Notes: generated from the sequence alone by a model not told the origin. A stretch of 56,160 nt of DNA from Rhizobiaceae bacterium (GCA_019635695.1 JAHBYZ010000018.1:1-56160); one strand, 5' to 3'. Positions 25,022-33,010 are shown, counted from the stretch's first letter. Made by a program: numbers and translations.

Positions 25022-25792
25022 ATGAGCCTGCACATCAGCGACCTGTCGTTCGGCTACCGACACCACCCGCTGTTCGACGGACTCCACGCCGAGCCGCTGC
25101 GGCGCGGCGAGCTGACGGCGCTGGTCGGGCCCAACGGCGTCGGCAAATCCTCGCTGTTCCGCCTCGTCGCCGGGCTGCTCAGCCCGTCCGGCGGCACGAT
25201 ATCGCTCGATGGCAACGACACCGCGCGCATGTCGGCGCGGCGGCGGGCCGAGCGCATCTTCCTGCTGACGCAGCACACGGCGACGCGCGCCGCGCTCGGC
25301 GTGTTCGACGTGGTGCTGCTGGCCAAGCGCGGCTGGCGCGGCGGCAAGGCCTCGCAGGAGGACATCGCACACGTCGAGGAGATGCTGTGCGCGCTGCGCA
25401 TCGAGCACCTGTCCGACCGCATGGTGACGGAGCTTTCCGGCGGCCAGCAGCAGCTGGTCGCGCTGTGCCAGGCGCTGGTGCGCGACCCCGACGTTCTGCT
25501 GCTCGACGAACCGACAAGCGCGCTCGACCTGCGCCGGCAGCTCGAGGTGATGGAGCTGGTGCAGAAGGTGACGCGCCGGCGCAACATCGTGACGGTCGCC
25601 GCGCTGCACGACCTCAGCCTGGCGGGGCGCTTCGCCGACCGTTTCCTGCTGCTGCAGGACGGCCGCGTGGCGGTCGACGGCACGCCGGAGGAAGTGCTGC
25701 TGCACCGCTCGACGGCGGACGCCTACGGGGTCGGCATCGAGATCGAGCGGACCTCGAAGGGCACGCTGGTGGTGGAATCCTACCTGAGGTAG
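25022..25792 (+). CDS. ABC transporter ATP-binding protein (FecE/BtuD type)
   Basis: 256 residues. Walker A is GPNGVGKSS (36-44), the Q-loop stands in ERIFLLTQHTATRA, the signature is LSGGQQQLVALCQALVRDP, Walker B is VLLLDEPTSALD and the switch histidine is in VAALHDLSLAG. GGAGG-rich sequence precedes the ATG. It completes the three-gene importer with the binding protein and permease upstream; the tail TADAYGVGIEIERTSKGTLVVES resembles FecE/HmuV-like ATPases. Confidence 0.95.
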   Translation: MSLHISDLSFGYRHHPLFDGLHAEPLRRGELTALVGPNGVGKSSLFRLVAGLLSPSGGTISLDGNDTARMSARRRAERIFLLTQHTATRAALGVFDVVLLAKRGWRGGKASQEDIAHVEEMLCALRIEHLSDRMVTELSGGQQQLVALCQALVRDPDVLLLDEPTSALDLRRQLEVMELVQKVTRRRNIVTVAALHDLSLAGRFADRFLLLQDGRVAVDGTPEEVLLHRSTADAYGVGIEIERTSKGTLVVESYLR

Positions 25793-25886
25793 CGCTGTCG
25801 GCACGCCGTAGACAAAGCGACCGGGCAATCCCTAATCTCGTCGGCGTCCGATTGCGCCGCGACGGCGGCGCCGTCATTTCAACGGG

Positions 25887-26279
25887 GTGCGCGAGTTGGC
25901 CGGTACTCTCATCTGGAGCGTCATTGCCTGCATCTCGCTGGTCGCCATCGACGGCGACTCGATCAGCTGCGACGGCGTGGCGATGCAGGATGTCGGCCCG
26001 GGCGAACCCAATGTCAGCGGCTATGCCGCTCCGGACCTCGTGCTGCCCGCCTGCGCGCGGGAGGAGCTGTGGGGGTCGCAGGCGAAGGTCATCCTGCAGG
26101 ATCTGCTCGACGCCCCCGGCACGGTGGTGGAAGACAGCGGCGAGCGCGATCGCTACGGGCTGCCGCTGGTGCGCGTGAAGCTCGCAGACGGCCGCACGGC
26201 GGGCGAGGAGCTGATCCGCCTGCGCTATGCCGTCGCCTGGAAGCCGGGTGAGACTTTCGCCTGGTGCAACGCGCTGTAA
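25887..26279 (+). CDS. Thermonuclease-like (SNase) domain protein, probably degenerate
   Basis: 130 residues from GTG 25887. A short N-terminal hydrophobic segment (LIWSVIACISLVAI) runs into DGDSISCDGVAMQDVGPGEPNVSGY, which matches the start of staphylococcal nuclease-like domains (DGDT...GPGVP), then CAREELWGSQAKVILQDLL and RYGLPLVRVKLADGRTAGEELIRLRYAV, the family end. The arginines that normally follow the DGDT strand (IRL.GIDAPE) are not obvious, so catalysis is doubtful. It may be an exported nuclease-like protein. Start choice is uncertain. A bidirectional terminator follows directly. Confidence 0.65.
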   Translation: MRELAGTLIWSVIACISLVAIDGDSISCDGVAMQDVGPGEPNVSGYAAPDLVLPACAREELWGSQAKVILQDLLDAPGTVVEDSGERDRYGLPLVRVKLADGRTAGEELIRLRYAVAWKPGETFAWCNAL

Positions 26280-26281
26280 GC

Positions 26282-26309
26282 AAAAAAGGGCGGCACGGCG
26301 CCGCCCTTT
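26282..26309. terminator. Bidirectional intrinsic terminator
   Basis: GGGCGGC (26288-26294) / GCCGCCC (26300-26306) with ACGGC loop. AAAAAA precedes and TTT follows, giving a U tract for the minus-strand gene and a short one for the plus strand. Confidence 0.85.
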
Positions 26310-26332
26310 CACAGTCCGTCGTGGATTGCAGG

Positions 26333-27916
26333 CTAGCGATCGAGCCAGATGTCGCGCAGGTTGAGCCCCACCACGAAGGGCGGCGCCACGTTCCAGCCCT
26401 TTACGGCCTTGTCGAACACCACCGTGCGCTCCGGGTTGAAGGTCGGGATGATCGAGGCGCCATCGACATGGCGGTCGACAAACTCCTTCACCAGCTTCGC
26501 ACGCTCGGCCGGGTCGGTGGTGTTGTCCTGCGCCTGGTAGAGCTCGACCAGCTTGGGGTCGTCCAGCCCGGTGTAGTTGCCCGGCGTGCCCGGCACATAG
26601 CGCTGCAGCACCTCGGTCGGGTCGTCGGAGGATGGTGCGTTGAAGTCGATGGCGACGTCGAAGTCGCCGGACTTCAGCCGCGCGGCCCACGGGCCGGTTT
26701 CCACGGACTCCATCGTCACCTCGACGCCGATGCGGCGCCACTGGTCGATGAAGAAGATGCCGAGCGGCTCGTAAGGCACCTTGATGGCGCGGTTCAGGAA
26801 CACGAACTTCAGATCGCTGACGCCTGCCTCGGCGAGCAGCTTCTTCGCCTCCTCGCGCTGCGCCTCGATGTCTCCGGAGAAGCCGGCGTAACCCTTCAGC
26901 GCCGCTTCGTCGGGGGCAAAGGCGTTGCCATGGCGGAAGATCAGGTTCGGCCAGCGCTGGCCGGCCTGGTCGCCGAGCACCGTCACGCCGGCGTAGCGGT
27001 CGAAGGCCAGCGACAGCGCCTTGCGCACGCGCGGGTCGTCGAACGGCTTCTTCTTGGTGTTGATGGTGACCATGTTGACGCTGGTCGACGGCACGGTCTG
27101 GAAAGTGACCTCGTCGCCGCGCACCTGCTTGATGCGCTCCATCTGCGGGGTGGAGATCAGGCGGAAATTGGCGTCCAGCTGCTTGCCGGCGATCGAGTTG
27201 ATGACCGCTTCGCCGCTCACCAGCGTCGCCTCGAAGCCGTCGAGATGCGGCTTGCCGGCGACGAAGTAGTCGGCAAACTTCTTGCCCTTCCACACCGCGC
27301 CCGCCTGGTACTCCTCGAAGACGAAGGGGCCGCTGCCCATGATGACCTTGGAGGGGTAGTCCGGGTTCGAGGCCAGCAGCTTGGCCGAGTAGATGCAGTT
27401 CCACGGGCTCGCCAGCGTGGCGATGAAGGCAGCCGACGGGCTCTTCAGCTTGAATTCGAGCTTGTCCGGCGCGGTGACCGTGATCGCGTCGAGCTTGGCG
27501 AAGGCGGCGCGGCGCACCGAGGCGACGCCCTCCGGCGGCCGGGCGATGCGCTCGAAGCTCGCCTTGACGTCGTCGGCCGTCAGCGCCGATCCGTCATGGA
27601 ATTTCACGTTTGAGTGCAGCACGAAGCTGTAGGTCAGGCCGTCCGGCGACACCGACCATTCCTTGGCCAGGTCGCCGACGATGTTCGGATAGTTGTTGGT
27701 GTCGAAATCGAGCAGCGTCGAATAGTGCGGCGCCAGGTACTGCTGCGAGGCGATCGACGTGCCAACATGGCAGTCGTAGCTCGTCGCTTCGCCCTGCGTG
27801 GCGAACTTCAGCACGCCGCCATTCTTCGGTGTCTCCTGCGCCGAGGCGCCGGCAGAGGCGACGGCGATCAGCGCGGACGCGCCCACCGTCGCCCGGAAAA
27901 GCGATTTCCAGGCCAT
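26333..27916 (-). CDS. Periplasmic binding protein of a peptide/opine (DppA/OppA) family ABC transporter
   Basis: 527 residues with signal peptide MAWKSLFRATVGASALIAVASAGASA. SBP family 5 features: GGVLKFATQGEATSYDCH at the mature start, LAKEWSVSPDGLTYSFVLHSNVKFHDGSALTADDVKASFERI, RVRKALSLAFDRYAG and late NYTGLDDPKLVELY. No permease or ATPase gene of this family is in the window, so it is an orphan here or its partners are elsewhere. GGGAGGATA precedes the ATG. Upstream lie two DUF3237 genes and a feruloyl-CoA-synthetase-like ligase on the same strand, so an aromatic or acyl ligand is plausible. The promoter gap holds a TTAATTTGTTAA element. Confidence 0.92.
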   Translation of the reverse strand: MAWKSLFRATVGASALIAVASAGASAQETPKNGGVLKFATQGEATSYDCHVGTSIASQQYLAPHYSTLLDFDTNNYPNIVGDLAKEWSVSPDGLTYSFVLHSNVKFHDGSALTADDVKASFERIARPPEGVASVRRAAFAKLDAITVTAPDKLEFKLKSPSAAFIATLASPWNCIYSAKLLASNPDYPSKVIMGSGPFVFEEYQAGAVWKGKKFADYFVAGKPHLDGFEATLVSGEAVINSIAGKQLDANFRLISTPQMERIKQVRGDEVTFQTVPSTSVNMVTINTKKKPFDDPRVRKALSLAFDRYAGVTVLGDQAGQRWPNLIFRHGNAFAPDEAALKGYAGFSGDIEAQREEAKKLLAEAGVSDLKFVFLNRAIKVPYEPLGIFFIDQWRRIGVEVTMESVETGPWAARLKSGDFDVAIDFNAPSSDDPTEVLQRYVPGTPGNYTGLDDPKLVELYQAQDNTTDPAERAKLVKEFVDRHVDGASIIPTFNPERTVVFDKAVKGWNVAPPFVVGLNLRDIWLDR

Positions 27917-27974
27917 TCGATATCCTCCCTGAGCCGGGCGTAACTGCGATGTCCTCCCGCAGTGCCCGATTTCG

Positions 27975-27988
27975 TTAATTTGTTAAAT
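27975..27988. promoter_or_regulatory. AT-rich operator-like element upstream of the binding-protein gene
   Basis: TTAATTTGTTAAAT in GC-rich surroundings, in the 112-nt gap between the second DUF3237 gene and the binding protein. It shares TTAAYTTGTTWAWT with 28993-29006. A common regulator is inferred. Confidence 0.45.
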
Positions 27989-28028
27989 TCCATTGCGCGC
28001 GTCAAGCGCCGCGCGCAATGCGGCCGCG

Positions 28029-28499
28029 TCACAGCACGCGGAAATAGCGGATGCGGTTGCCCGTCTCGGTGCGCTCGCCGACGCCGACGAAGACGTAGCG
28101 CGACAGCCAGTCGTGCTTGCCGGGCGCCACCTCGAAGGTGGTCTGCGAACGCAGGTAATAGGCTTCGGTCGGCACCGCGTCGCCGGGCCGCAACGACCAC
28201 AGCTTCTCCATTACCTCAGGCGAGCCGTGGCGGTATCCGCGGTTGTTGATCATGATGATCGTGCCGTCGTCGGCGCGCAGATGATAGCGCGCGTCGAAGC
28301 AGAACACGCCGTCCTCGCGCACATGCGGCCACTCGCCGCCGCCGGTCTCGACCACGCCTTTCAGCGACGGCCCCTCGAACTCGCCGCCGAGGATCTGCAC
28401 GCCGAGCCGGCTGCCGCCGACCGGCAGCGGCGAGAGCTCGAGGCGCGGCTTTTTCAGGCGCAGCGTGACCTGGAGGGCAAATTCCAGCTTCGGTTCCAT
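28029..28499 (-). CDS. DUF3237 (UPF0311) protein, copy B
   Basis: 156 residues. DUF3237 proteins form a small beta-barrel of unknown activity. Recognisable blocks are GGSRLGVQILGGEFEGPSLKGVVETGGGEW, DARYHLRADDGTIIMINNRGYR and the terminal HDWLSRYVFVGVGERTETGNRIRYFRV. AGGAGG five to six bases before the ATG fixes the start. It lies 9 nt after copy A, so the two are co-translated; they share only the overall pattern, suggesting a heteromer or two related ligands. Tandem DUF3237 genes beside an aromatic acyl-CoA ligase point to phenolic compound metabolism, as inference. Confidence 0.85.
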   Translation of the reverse strand: MEPKLEFALQVTLRLKKPRLELSPLPVGGSRLGVQILGGEFEGPSLKGVVETGGGEWPHVREDGVFCFDARYHLRADDGTIIMINNRGYRHGSPEVMEKLWSLRPGDAVPTEAYYLRSQTTFEVAPGKHDWLSRYVFVGVGERTETGNRIRYFRVL

Positions 28500-28508
28500 C
28501 GCTGCCTC

Positions 28509-28970
28509 CTAGAGAATTTCGTGGATGTCGAGCACGCTGCCGCGGCCCGAGAACGTGCCGGTGGCGACGAAAAGCGACTTCGTCAGCCAGTCGTGCGCTC
28601 CGACGGGCGCGTCAAAATAGGGGGCCACCCGGTAGTATGCGCCCGAGAGGTCGATCGCCTTGCCGGCCTTGAAGTCGGCGAGCTGCTCGGGCTTGGCGCG
28701 GATGACGCCGCGGCTGCGCATATAGACCAGCGCGCCGTCCGCCGCCTGCAGCATCATTCTGCTGTCGGTCTCGATCACGCCGTCCGGGCGGAACACGATC
28801 CAGTCACCGCCGTCGTCAATCACCTTGCCGGAGAAGCGCTCGCCGCCGGCCTTGCTCTCGACGACGCGGAAGAAGCCGCGCTGGCCCGCCATCGTGTCGA
28901 ACACGATGGGCTTTTCGTAGGTCAGTTCGAGTTTGAATGCCGGCCGCGACGCCAGCGCCTCGTGTGCCAT
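28509..28970 (-). CDS. DUF3237 (UPF0311) protein, copy A
   Basis: 153 residues. Family pattern: FKLELTYEKPIVFDTMAGQRGFFRVVESKAGGERFSGKV, then GGDWIVFRPDGVIETDSRMMLQAADGALVYMRSRGV and HDWLTKSLFVATGTFSGRGSVLDIHEIL. Both copies keep the GGxW, DGxLVYMRxRG and HDWLT blocks, which are presumably structural or ligand-contacting. GGAGGAG precedes the ATG. First gene of a two-gene unit; its 123-nt upstream gap holds the second TTAAYTTGTT element and a large hairpin at the end of the ligase gene. Confidence 0.85.
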   Translation of the reverse strand: MAHEALASRPAFKLELTYEKPIVFDTMAGQRGFFRVVESKAGGERFSGKVIDDGGDWIVFRPDGVIETDSRMMLQAADGALVYMRSRGVIRAKPEQLADFKAGKAIDLSGAYYRVAPYFDAPVGAHDWLTKSLFVATGTFSGRGSVLDIHEIL

Positions 28971-28992
28971 CGATGCTCCTCCGCGAAATCGC

Positions 28993-29008
28993 TTAACTTG
29001 TTTATTAA
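28993..29008. promoter_or_regulatory. AT-rich operator-like element upstream of the DUF3237 pair
   Basis: TTAACTTGTTTATTAA, a TTAA-N8-TTAA arrangement 23 nt before the copy A start. N8 excludes a standard CtrA box (N7). It matches the element at 27975 over TTAAYTTGTTWAWT. Confidence 0.45.
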
Positions 29009-29053
29009 TTGGCTGAAGGAGGGATGTCTACCGCGAATGGCGGACGGCGGAAT

Positions 29054-29088
29054 ACCCCCTTCCGCCACGCAAAGCGTGGTGGAGGGGT
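29054..29088. repeat. Large imperfect palindrome
   Basis: Arms ACCCC...TTCCGCCACGC and GCGTGGTGGAGGGGT fold around AAA at 29071-29073, just beyond the ligase stop on the minus strand. It may end that transcript, and it resembles the intergenic palindromes at 37341-37446 in its CCCC/GGGG arms. Confidence 0.55.
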
Positions 29089-29093
29089 GTTTG

Positions 29094-30962
29094 CTACCTT
29101 TCCCCGGCCACGAGGTGATGCGCCGCCGTGCCACCCTCATGCAGCGCGTCGATCTCGGCGGCGCGGGTCTTCAGCACCGACTTCTGGCTGACCGATCCCT
29201 TGTCCGTCAGCTCTCCCGCCGCCGGGTCAAGCGGCGTCGCCATGATCGCCGCGCGGGCGACGAAGGTGGAGGAACCCGTCGATTGTCCCGCAAGCGCATC
29301 AAGCACCGCCTGCAGCCGCGCGACCACGGCGGCATGCGCAAATGCTTCGCCGTCCGCCGCTCCGTCGGGCAGTCCGGCAAGCCGGCGGGCCTGCAGCGGG
29401 TCGAGGAACAGCAGCGCGCCGACTTCCGCGCGGTTCTCGCCGGTGATCGCCGCGTCCTTGATGAGCGGCGAGGCCGCGGTGACAAGCCGGTCGCGCAAGG
29501 CTCCGACGCTCACCCATGTGCCGGTCAGCAGCTTGAAGTTCTCGCCCAGCCGTCCGTCGAAGCGCAGGCCTTGCGAAAGATCTTGCGGATCGACTGGCGT
29601 CACCGCGTCGCCAAAATGATAAAAGCCGTCCGCGTCGATCACCTTGGCGGTCAGCTCCGGCTGGCGCCAGTAGCCGGGCATGACGTTCGGCCCGCGCTGG
29701 CAGGCCTCCCACTTGCCGTCGACAGGCGCCAGCTTGAACTCCGCGCCCGGCACCGGCAGGCCGGCCAGCCCGCCGCGCGGCTCGGCCCAGTTGACGGCCA
29801 GCGTCACCGGCGACGATTCGGTCGATCCGTAGGTCGAGAAGAACGGCACCCGCGCGCCGACCGTCGCCTCGGCGATCTCGTCCATGGCCGCGATCAGCGG
29901 CTCGGGCATGGACGAGCCGGAATAGAAAAAGAAGGCGAGGTCGCGAAAAAAGGTTTTCCGCAGTTCCTCGTCACCGCGCAGCACCGGGATCAGCTCGTGG
30001 AAGGCCGAGGGCGCGCTGAAATAGGCTGTGGGCGAGATGTCGCGCAGGTTCCTGATCGTCCTACCCATCAGCGCCGGCACCGGCTTGCCGTCGTCGATAT
30101 AGAGCGAACCGCCATGATAGACCGCGATGCGCAGGATCATGTTGGCGCCCGACGTGTGGTGCCAGGGCAGCCACGACAGCAGTACCGGCGGCCGCTCCTG
30201 AATAGCCGGAAACGCCTGCGCGAACATCTGCTCGTTGGCGCACACCATGCGGTGCGTGTTGGTCACGCCCTTCGGCATGCCGGTCGAGCCGGAGGTGAAC
30301 AGCACCTTGTTCACGTCGTCGGGGTCTATTGCCGCATGGGCGCGATCGAGCGCCGCCGTCGGCTCCGTCTCCAGCAGCTTGCCCAGCGGCGTGGCGCCGA
30401 ATTCGCCGGCGCGTCGTGCCGCGACCACCTCGAACCCGCAAACTGACGTCCCCTTCAACGCGCGGTCGTATTCGCCTGCATCCTCGACGAAGACCAGCCC
30501 CGGCGTCAGCAGGCCGAGCACATGGTCGAGCTTGGAAAAATCCTTCGCCAGCGTCGAATAGGCGGGCGAGACCGGGCAGTAGGGGATGCCGGCATGGGTG
30601 CAGGCGAGCGCCACCAGCGCATGGGCAATCGAACCCGGCGACAGGATCGCAACCGGGCGCTCGGCCGAAAGCCCGCGCGACAGCAGCGCCTGCGCGAGCG
30701 CCAGCACATTGCGCAACGTTCCGCGCCACGACAGCTCCACCCACTGGCCATCGGGCCCGCGTTCGGCGATGAAGGCGCGGTCGGGATGTGCTGCCGCGCC
30801 CGACACCAGCCGCTCGGTCAACACGCGCGGATAGGCCCGAAGCGGCTCGCGGTTGGTCATCAGGATGGACCCGTCCGGCCGGGTCTCCCACTCGACCGCA
30901 CGCGAGCCGAAGGGAATGTCGATATAGGCGGGTGCGGCGCCCGGCGATGCCTGTGCGTTCAC
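29094..30962 (-). CDS. Feruloyl-CoA synthetase-like AMP-dependent acid-CoA ligase
   Basis: 622 residues of the ANL adenylating superfamily; such enzymes join a carboxylic acid to CoA with ATP. The P-loop is VLFTSGSTGMPKG, motif A5 is FFSTYGSTESSPVTLA, and the substrate region WLPWHHTSGANMIL with the late DGRLGENFKLLTGTWVSVGALR and PLIKDAAITGENRAEVGAL follows the pattern of proteobacterial feruloyl/coumaroyl-CoA synthetases (Fcs), which are about this length. The start is GTG at 30962, ten bases after the hydrolase stop; no earlier start is possible without overlap. SD is weak, so coupling to the hydrolase is likely. Exact substrate is not readable; ferulate, p-coumarate or related aryl acids are the leading guess. 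No hydratase-aldolase gene (ech) is nearby. Confidence 0.88.
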   Translation of the reverse strand: MNAQASPGAAPAYIDIPFGSRAVEWETRPDGSILMTNREPLRAYPRVLTERLVSGAAAHPDRAFIAERGPDGQWVELSWRGTLRNVLALAQALLSRGLSAERPVAILSPGSIAHALVALACTHAGIPYCPVSPAYSTLAKDFSKLDHVLGLLTPGLVFVEDAGEYDRALKGTSVCGFEVVAARRAGEFGATPLGKLLETEPTAALDRAHAAIDPDDVNKVLFTSGSTGMPKGVTNTHRMVCANEQMFAQAFPAIQERPPVLLSWLPWHHTSGANMILRIAVYHGGSLYIDDGKPVPALMGRTIRNLRDISPTAYFSAPSAFHELIPVLRGDEELRKTFFRDLAFFFYSGSSMPEPLIAAMDEIAEATVGARVPFFSTYGSTESSPVTLAVNWAEPRGGLAGLPVPGAEFKLAPVDGKWEACQRGPNVMPGYWRQPELTAKVIDADGFYHFGDAVTPVDPQDLSQGLRFDGRLGENFKLLTGTWVSVGALRDRLVTAASPLIKDAAITGENRAEVGALLFLDPLQARRLAGLPDGAADGEAFAHAAVVARLQAVLDALAGQSTGSSTFVARAAIMATPLDPAAGELTDKGSVSQKSVLKTRAAEIDALHEGGTAAHHLVAGER

Positions 30963-30972
30963 TTCAGTCTCG

Positions 30973-31602
30973 TCATCTGGAAATGCGGCGGGCGAATTCG
31001 GCGACGGCCCCGGCCATCGTCTTCAGGTGATCGGCGGCAGAGAAGCCGGAGACCGACTTGCGAGGCTTCAGGTCGTGGTCGCCGTCCTCGAGCCACAGCA
31101 GCTCGATGGAAGGCGAAAGGCGGTAGCCGGTTACTTCCTCGCGGGTGCCGAACTCGTCGCGGGTGCCGTGTACGATCAACGTCGGCGTCCGAAGCGTCTC
31201 TAGATGCGCGGTGCGCAACTGAGCCGGCTTGGTCGGCGGGTGGAATGGGTAGCCGAGGCAGACCAACCCCGCGATGCGGCCTTCGCCATGAAGCTCGTCC
31301 GCAACCATGCTCGCCACGCGCCCGCCCATCGACTTGCCGCCGATCAGCAGCGGCCCTTTCGCGCCCAGCGTTTCCACCGCCGCGCGATACTCTCCGATCA
31401 GGGTTTCGGCCTTCGGCGGCGGCTTGCGCTGGCCGTCGCGCCGCGCCGCCATGTAGGGAAACTCGAACCGCGCAACGGCCAGTCCTGCCTCGGCCAGCAC
31501 CCTGGCTGTCGCGTTCATCGAGGCGGAGTCCATCGGGGCGCCGGCGCCGTGCGCAAGCAGGATGGTTGCGACCTTCGCTTCGCCGTCGCGCAGGAAATTC
31601 AC
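30973..31602 (-). CDS. Alpha/beta hydrolase (KANL3/Tex30-like)
   Basis: 209 residues. Strand and turn LLAHGAGAPMDS form the oxyanion part; the nucleophile elbow is GGKSMGGR (S91), the acid lies in LIVHGTRDEFG, and the histidine in EDGDHDLKPRK. GTG 31602 has GGGAG at good distance and gives the family's normal N-terminus; the frame is open to 31791, but that stretch runs over the divergent gene at 31678 and reads as non-coding. It is the first gene of a two-gene unit with the acid-CoA ligase, which would fit release or editing of acyl groups. Substrate unknown. Confidence 0.8.
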   Translation of the reverse strand: MNFLRDGEAKVATILLAHGAGAPMDSASMNATARVLAEAGLAVARFEFPYMAARRDGQRKPPPKAETLIGEYRAAVETLGAKGPLLIGGKSMGGRVASMVADELHGEGRIAGLVCLGYPFHPPTKPAQLRTAHLETLRTPTLIVHGTRDEFGTREEVTGYRLSPSIELLWLEDGDHDLKPRKSVSGFSAADHLKTMAGAVAEFARRISR

Positions 31603-31677
31603 GGCCGCACTCCCGCCTGCGGCCACGGTTCCGCCGCAGTCGCAACGCGAAGTCGGGGCAGGGACGCGATTGGGAAC

Positions 31678-31962
31678 ATGCCGATGCGCATCGCTTTGCT
31701 CGCCTCCTCCGCCATGCTGGCCACCATCTCCGCCCTCGTTCTGTGGCCCGCCGCACAGCCGGCTGCCGCCTACGAAGTGGAGAAATACCACGTCTACTGC
31801 GCCGACGACCGCATCGAGGTCTCGTTCTGGGACCGCGAGCAGATGATCGTGCGGCGCGGCAATCCCGTCTGCCTGTTCGCCACCTACACCAGCCGCAGCA
31901 GCGCCCTCACTTTCGCCGAGAAGAACTTCGGCGGCGAGGGCAAGCCCTGCTTCTGCGAGTAG
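31678..31962 (+). CDS. Small secreted cysteine-containing protein
   Basis: 94 residues. Signal peptide MRIALLASSAMLATISALVLWPAAQPAAA followed by a 65-residue mature part with four cysteines (HVYCADD, PVCLF and CFCE). The sequence EVEKYHVYCADDRIEVSFWDREQMIVRRG does not match a domain I know. It is divergent from the hydrolase-ligase unit. ATG 31678 and ATG 31684 are both possible. The signal peptide and regular codon use argue that it is real. Confidence 0.65.
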   Translation: MPMRIALLASSAMLATISALVLWPAAQPAAAYEVEKYHVYCADDRIEVSFWDREQMIVRRGNPVCLFATYTSRSSALTFAEKNFGGEGKPCFCE

Positions 31963-32037
31963 GCGCGAGCCTGCACGACAGGTAGATAGTTAGCATGTTT
32001 ATTATCGCGCGTCGACCGCCCGCTTTGGCGGTCGGCG

Positions 32038-32478
32038 TCAGCGGCGTCTGTAGCCCCACAGGCCGGCGGCGATGCCGATCAGCGCCGGTATGCCATCATT
32101 GACCAGCATCCGGGCGGTGTCGCTGATCTGGTAGGGGCCGTTGAGCCCAATGAAGAACCATGCCGCCAGAAAGGCGGCAACGGCGCTGAGGAGCGCGCGC
32201 CATATGCGCCACCCGGTGGATGGTGGCTCGGGCGGCAGGCCAGCCTCGCTCCGCTTCAGCTTTGCCCGCTCGCGGGCCACAGTGACGGCCGCCAGCGCAA
32301 TCGCGATGATGGCTCCGCCGAATGGGCCGACGATGAAGATCGCCCCCATCGCGCCGCCGCCGTCGCGGTCGAAGATGTTGGCCTTGTCCATGTACCAGAG
32401 GAAGGCGGAGGCCGTGACCACCCAGCCGCCGAAGAAGCCCAGCACGAGCGCGAGCAGCGCGCGAACCGCCAATGGCAT
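32038..32478 (-). CDS. Putative integral membrane protein
   Basis: 146 residues with four hydrophobic segments: LAVRALLALVLGFFGGWVVTASAFLWY, AMGAIFIVGPFGGAIIAIALAAVTVA, IWRALLSAVAAFLAAWFFIGL and the last about IPALIGIAAGLWGY, separated by a basic loop (ARERAKLKRSEAGLPPEPP). No family recognised. The ATG at 32478 begins a normal first helix; the frame upstream overlaps the cytochrome b561 gene. It is 34 nt downstream of that gene and likely in one unit with it. Confidence 0.65.
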   Translation of the reverse strand: MPLAVRALLALVLGFFGGWVVTASAFLWYMDKANIFDRDGGGAMGAIFIVGPFGGAIIAIALAAVTVARERAKLKRSEAGLPPEPPSTGWRIWRALLSAVAAFLAAWFFIGLNGPYQISDTARMLVNDGIPALIGIAAGLWGYRRR

Positions 32479-32512
32479 CGAAGTCCCCGTCGATGGAAAA
32501 CCGGTCTCGGCG

Positions 32513-33010
32513 CTAGCGGCTCGTGGAAAACCTGAACATGCGCAACCGCTCGCCGGCCGCAACGTGCCAGACGGCGCCGGCGATGTGAAGCGCCGTCAGC
32601 GCGAGGATGACATTCCAGGTGAAGACGTGGAACCTGCCGGCGCCGCCCCAGAAATAGCTCGCGACAAATCCGGTGGCTGCCTGGGCGAAAATGGCCGCGT
32701 AGAGCGCCCGGTGCGTTGCAGAGGCCAGCCTGCTCTGCCAGGGGCGCTCGGCTGCGACGGGGACGGGGCGCCAGAGCCGCAGCAGCAAACGCAGGCCCAT
32801 CGCAAGTCCGATGGCCATCCCGCCATAGTTGTGCATCGCGTGCAGGACGAGATCGATCTCGGCCGGCGGTACGAGCGGATTGTGGGTGCGGTGAATCGCA
32901 CCGGAGGTGAAGTACTGGGAGACGATCATCGCGACGACCAGCCAGTGCAGGCCTACCTGCAGGGCGGTGTAGGGAAGGGCCGGCTCGCGCTCGGATGACA
33001 GTCGGACCAT
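32513..33010 (-). CDS. Cytochrome b561 family protein
   Basis: 165 residues, four-helix membrane diheme protein. Helix 1 has GLHWLVVAMIVSQY with a heme histidine; helix 2 has LVLHAMHNYGGMAIGLAMGLRLLLRLWRP; helix 3 RALYAAIFAQAATGFVASYFWG; helix 4 FTWNVILALTALHIAGAVWHVAAGE with two further histidines. These proteins shuttle electrons between quinones and periplasmic acceptors, in some cases superoxide (CybB). GGGAGA precedes the ATG. Confidence 0.9.
   Translation of the reverse strand: MVRLSSEREPALPYTALQVGLHWLVVAMIVSQYFTSGAIHRTHNPLVPPAEIDLVLHAMHNYGGMAIGLAMGLRLLLRLWRPVPVAAERPWQSRLASATHRALYAAIFAQAATGFVASYFWGGAGRFHVFTWNVILALTALHIAGAVWHVAAGERLRMFRFSTSR

Noticed and set aside
28993..29008. TTAA-N8-TTAA as a CtrA box
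   Set aside because: The spacing is 8 instead of 7 and the second TTAAC pentamer is missing; kept as an element of unknown regulator.
31603..31791. N-terminal extension of the alpha/beta hydrolase
   Set aside because: Overlaps the divergent signal-peptide gene at 31678 and reads as low-complexity Gly/Arg sequence; GTG 31602 has an SD and starts the fold.
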